33,482 nucleotides of DNA, taken from NCBI GenBank assembly GCA_913060675.1, contig CAJXUS010000046.1, positions 1-33,482 on the forward strand, written 5' to 3'. The stretch's first letter is position 1; each line of letters opens with the position of its first letter. The notes under the pieces are model-generated. The model ran no database searches. It worked only from the letters and a program-made list of their open reading frames with translations, and had not been told where the DNA came from. The stretch comes from an uncultured Rhodospirillales bacterium (GTDB taxonomy: Bacteria > Pseudomonadota > Alphaproteobacteria > Kiloniellales > Kiloniellaceae). Shown one piece after another: positions 33,306-33,482 of this stretch. The translations under genes were made by a program, and so were the position numbers.

Positions 33306-33482
33306 GGGGCTGTACCAGATAATACCAAATAGGTGTTATTATGGTGAGTATGAGAAAGAGTCGTTTAAGCCAGTTTAAACAAGATCGTTTAATCGAACAT
33401 TTTGTAGCCGGAACAACAGCTAGATGTGCGGCTTCTTTGGTGAGTGTAAACTTTAAAACATCAGCTTATTATTATCGGCGTT
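33306..33482 (+). mobile_element. left end of an IS1595-family insertion sequence (partial)
   Basis: GGGGCTGTACCAGATA (33306-33321) looks like a terminal inverted repeat, followed about 20 nt later by the start of a transposase. The upstream octamer ATGTATTT (33298-33305) is a candidate target duplication. The other end is not in the window: the contig stops inside the element, as assemblies often do at multicopy ISs. Confidence 0.65.
33350..33482 (+). CDS. IS1595-family transposase, 3' partial
   Basis: The visible 44 codons read MRKSRLSQFKQDRLIEHF then VAGTTARCAASLVSVNF and KTSAYYYRR. This is the N-terminal zinc-binding/HTH start of ISXO2-like (IS1595) DDE transposases. The in-frame ATG at 33341 (MVSMRKS) is the alternative start; ATG 33350 matches family members. 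The catalytic domain lies beyond the contig end. Confidence 0.75.
   Translation, partial: MRKSRLSQFKQDRLIEHFVAGTTARCAASLVSVNFKTSAYYYRR

Noticed and set aside
1..33482. tRNA, rRNA, CRISPR arrays, prophage or toxin-antitoxin genes
   Set aside because: I scanned intergenic gaps and ORFs and saw no cloverleaf, repeat-spacer pattern or phage/TA protein.

Overview
The window is a contig from an alphaproteobacterium with a moderate, mid-40s-looking GC content. The gene set and order fit Rhodospirillales- or Kiloniella-like marine lineages: PhaR beside a short PHA synthase, metX-metW, chorismate mutase/hisC/tyrA, DUF2125, a CpdR-type response regulator with a CtrA box, TIGR02302/DUF4175, argH-lptM-lysA, and etfBA with a cobalamin adenosyltransferase and a twin-transmembrane protein. 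I cannot name a genus from sequence alone. Almost everything is chromosomal housekeeping. I see no tRNA, rRNA, CRISPR or prophage. Both contig ends are abnormal: bases 1-50 are an Illumina Nextera i7 adapter, not genome, and the last ~175 bases enter an IS1595-type insertion sequence cut off by the contig end.

Layout. 51-1773: 5'-truncated PAS-GGDEF-EAL protein with a degenerate GGDEF and an intact EAL domain. 1825-6510: polyhydroxyalkanoate (PHA) locus. phaR (minus) is divergent from a small PhaE-like subunit and a 371-aa class III-like PhaC, followed by phaA and phaB. TGC-rich patches suggest PhaR operators. 6663-10187: HAD phosphatase, cupin DUF985, glutathione S-transferase, glyoxalase II and a methyltransferase. 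10418-12224: metX-metW (methionine). 12523-15442: chorismate mutase with a degenerate P-protein-like tail, an HisC-type aminotransferase and prephenate dehydrogenase (Phe/Tyr branch). 15516-20503: DUF2125, ChaC-like cyclotransferase, then a minus-strand envelope set (ftsE, ftsX, DUF218, PlsC-type acyltransferase, zinc-ribbon membrane protein). 20713-24597: MJ0042/DUF3426 protein, CpdR-like regulator with a perfect TTAA-N7-TTAA box, and the large DUF4175 membrane protein.

24672-27639: argH, an LptM-like lipoprotein and lysA on the minus strand, divergent from a TlpA-like thioredoxin (27689-28282). 28373-31077: etfB-etfA and 3-hydroxybutyryl-CoA dehydrogenase, linking to the C4 acyl-CoA metabolism of the pha genes. 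31227-33166: PduO-type adenosyltransferase, twin-transmembrane protein and a DUF4743-NUDIX protein. 33306-33482: start of an IS1595-family element.

Themes are carbon storage (phaECAB, hbd, etfAB), amino-acid synthesis (Met, Phe/Tyr, Arg, Lys), envelope and division (ftsEX, PlsC, LptM, DUF218, DUF4175), and c-di-GMP/CtrA-linked signalling. I found no clearly new multigene system. The most noteworthy points are the adapter-chimeric first ORF, the compact PhaE/PhaC pair, the degenerate P-protein-like chorismate mutase, the CtrA box at cpdR and the small SD-preceded ORF and hairpin between phaA and phaB.
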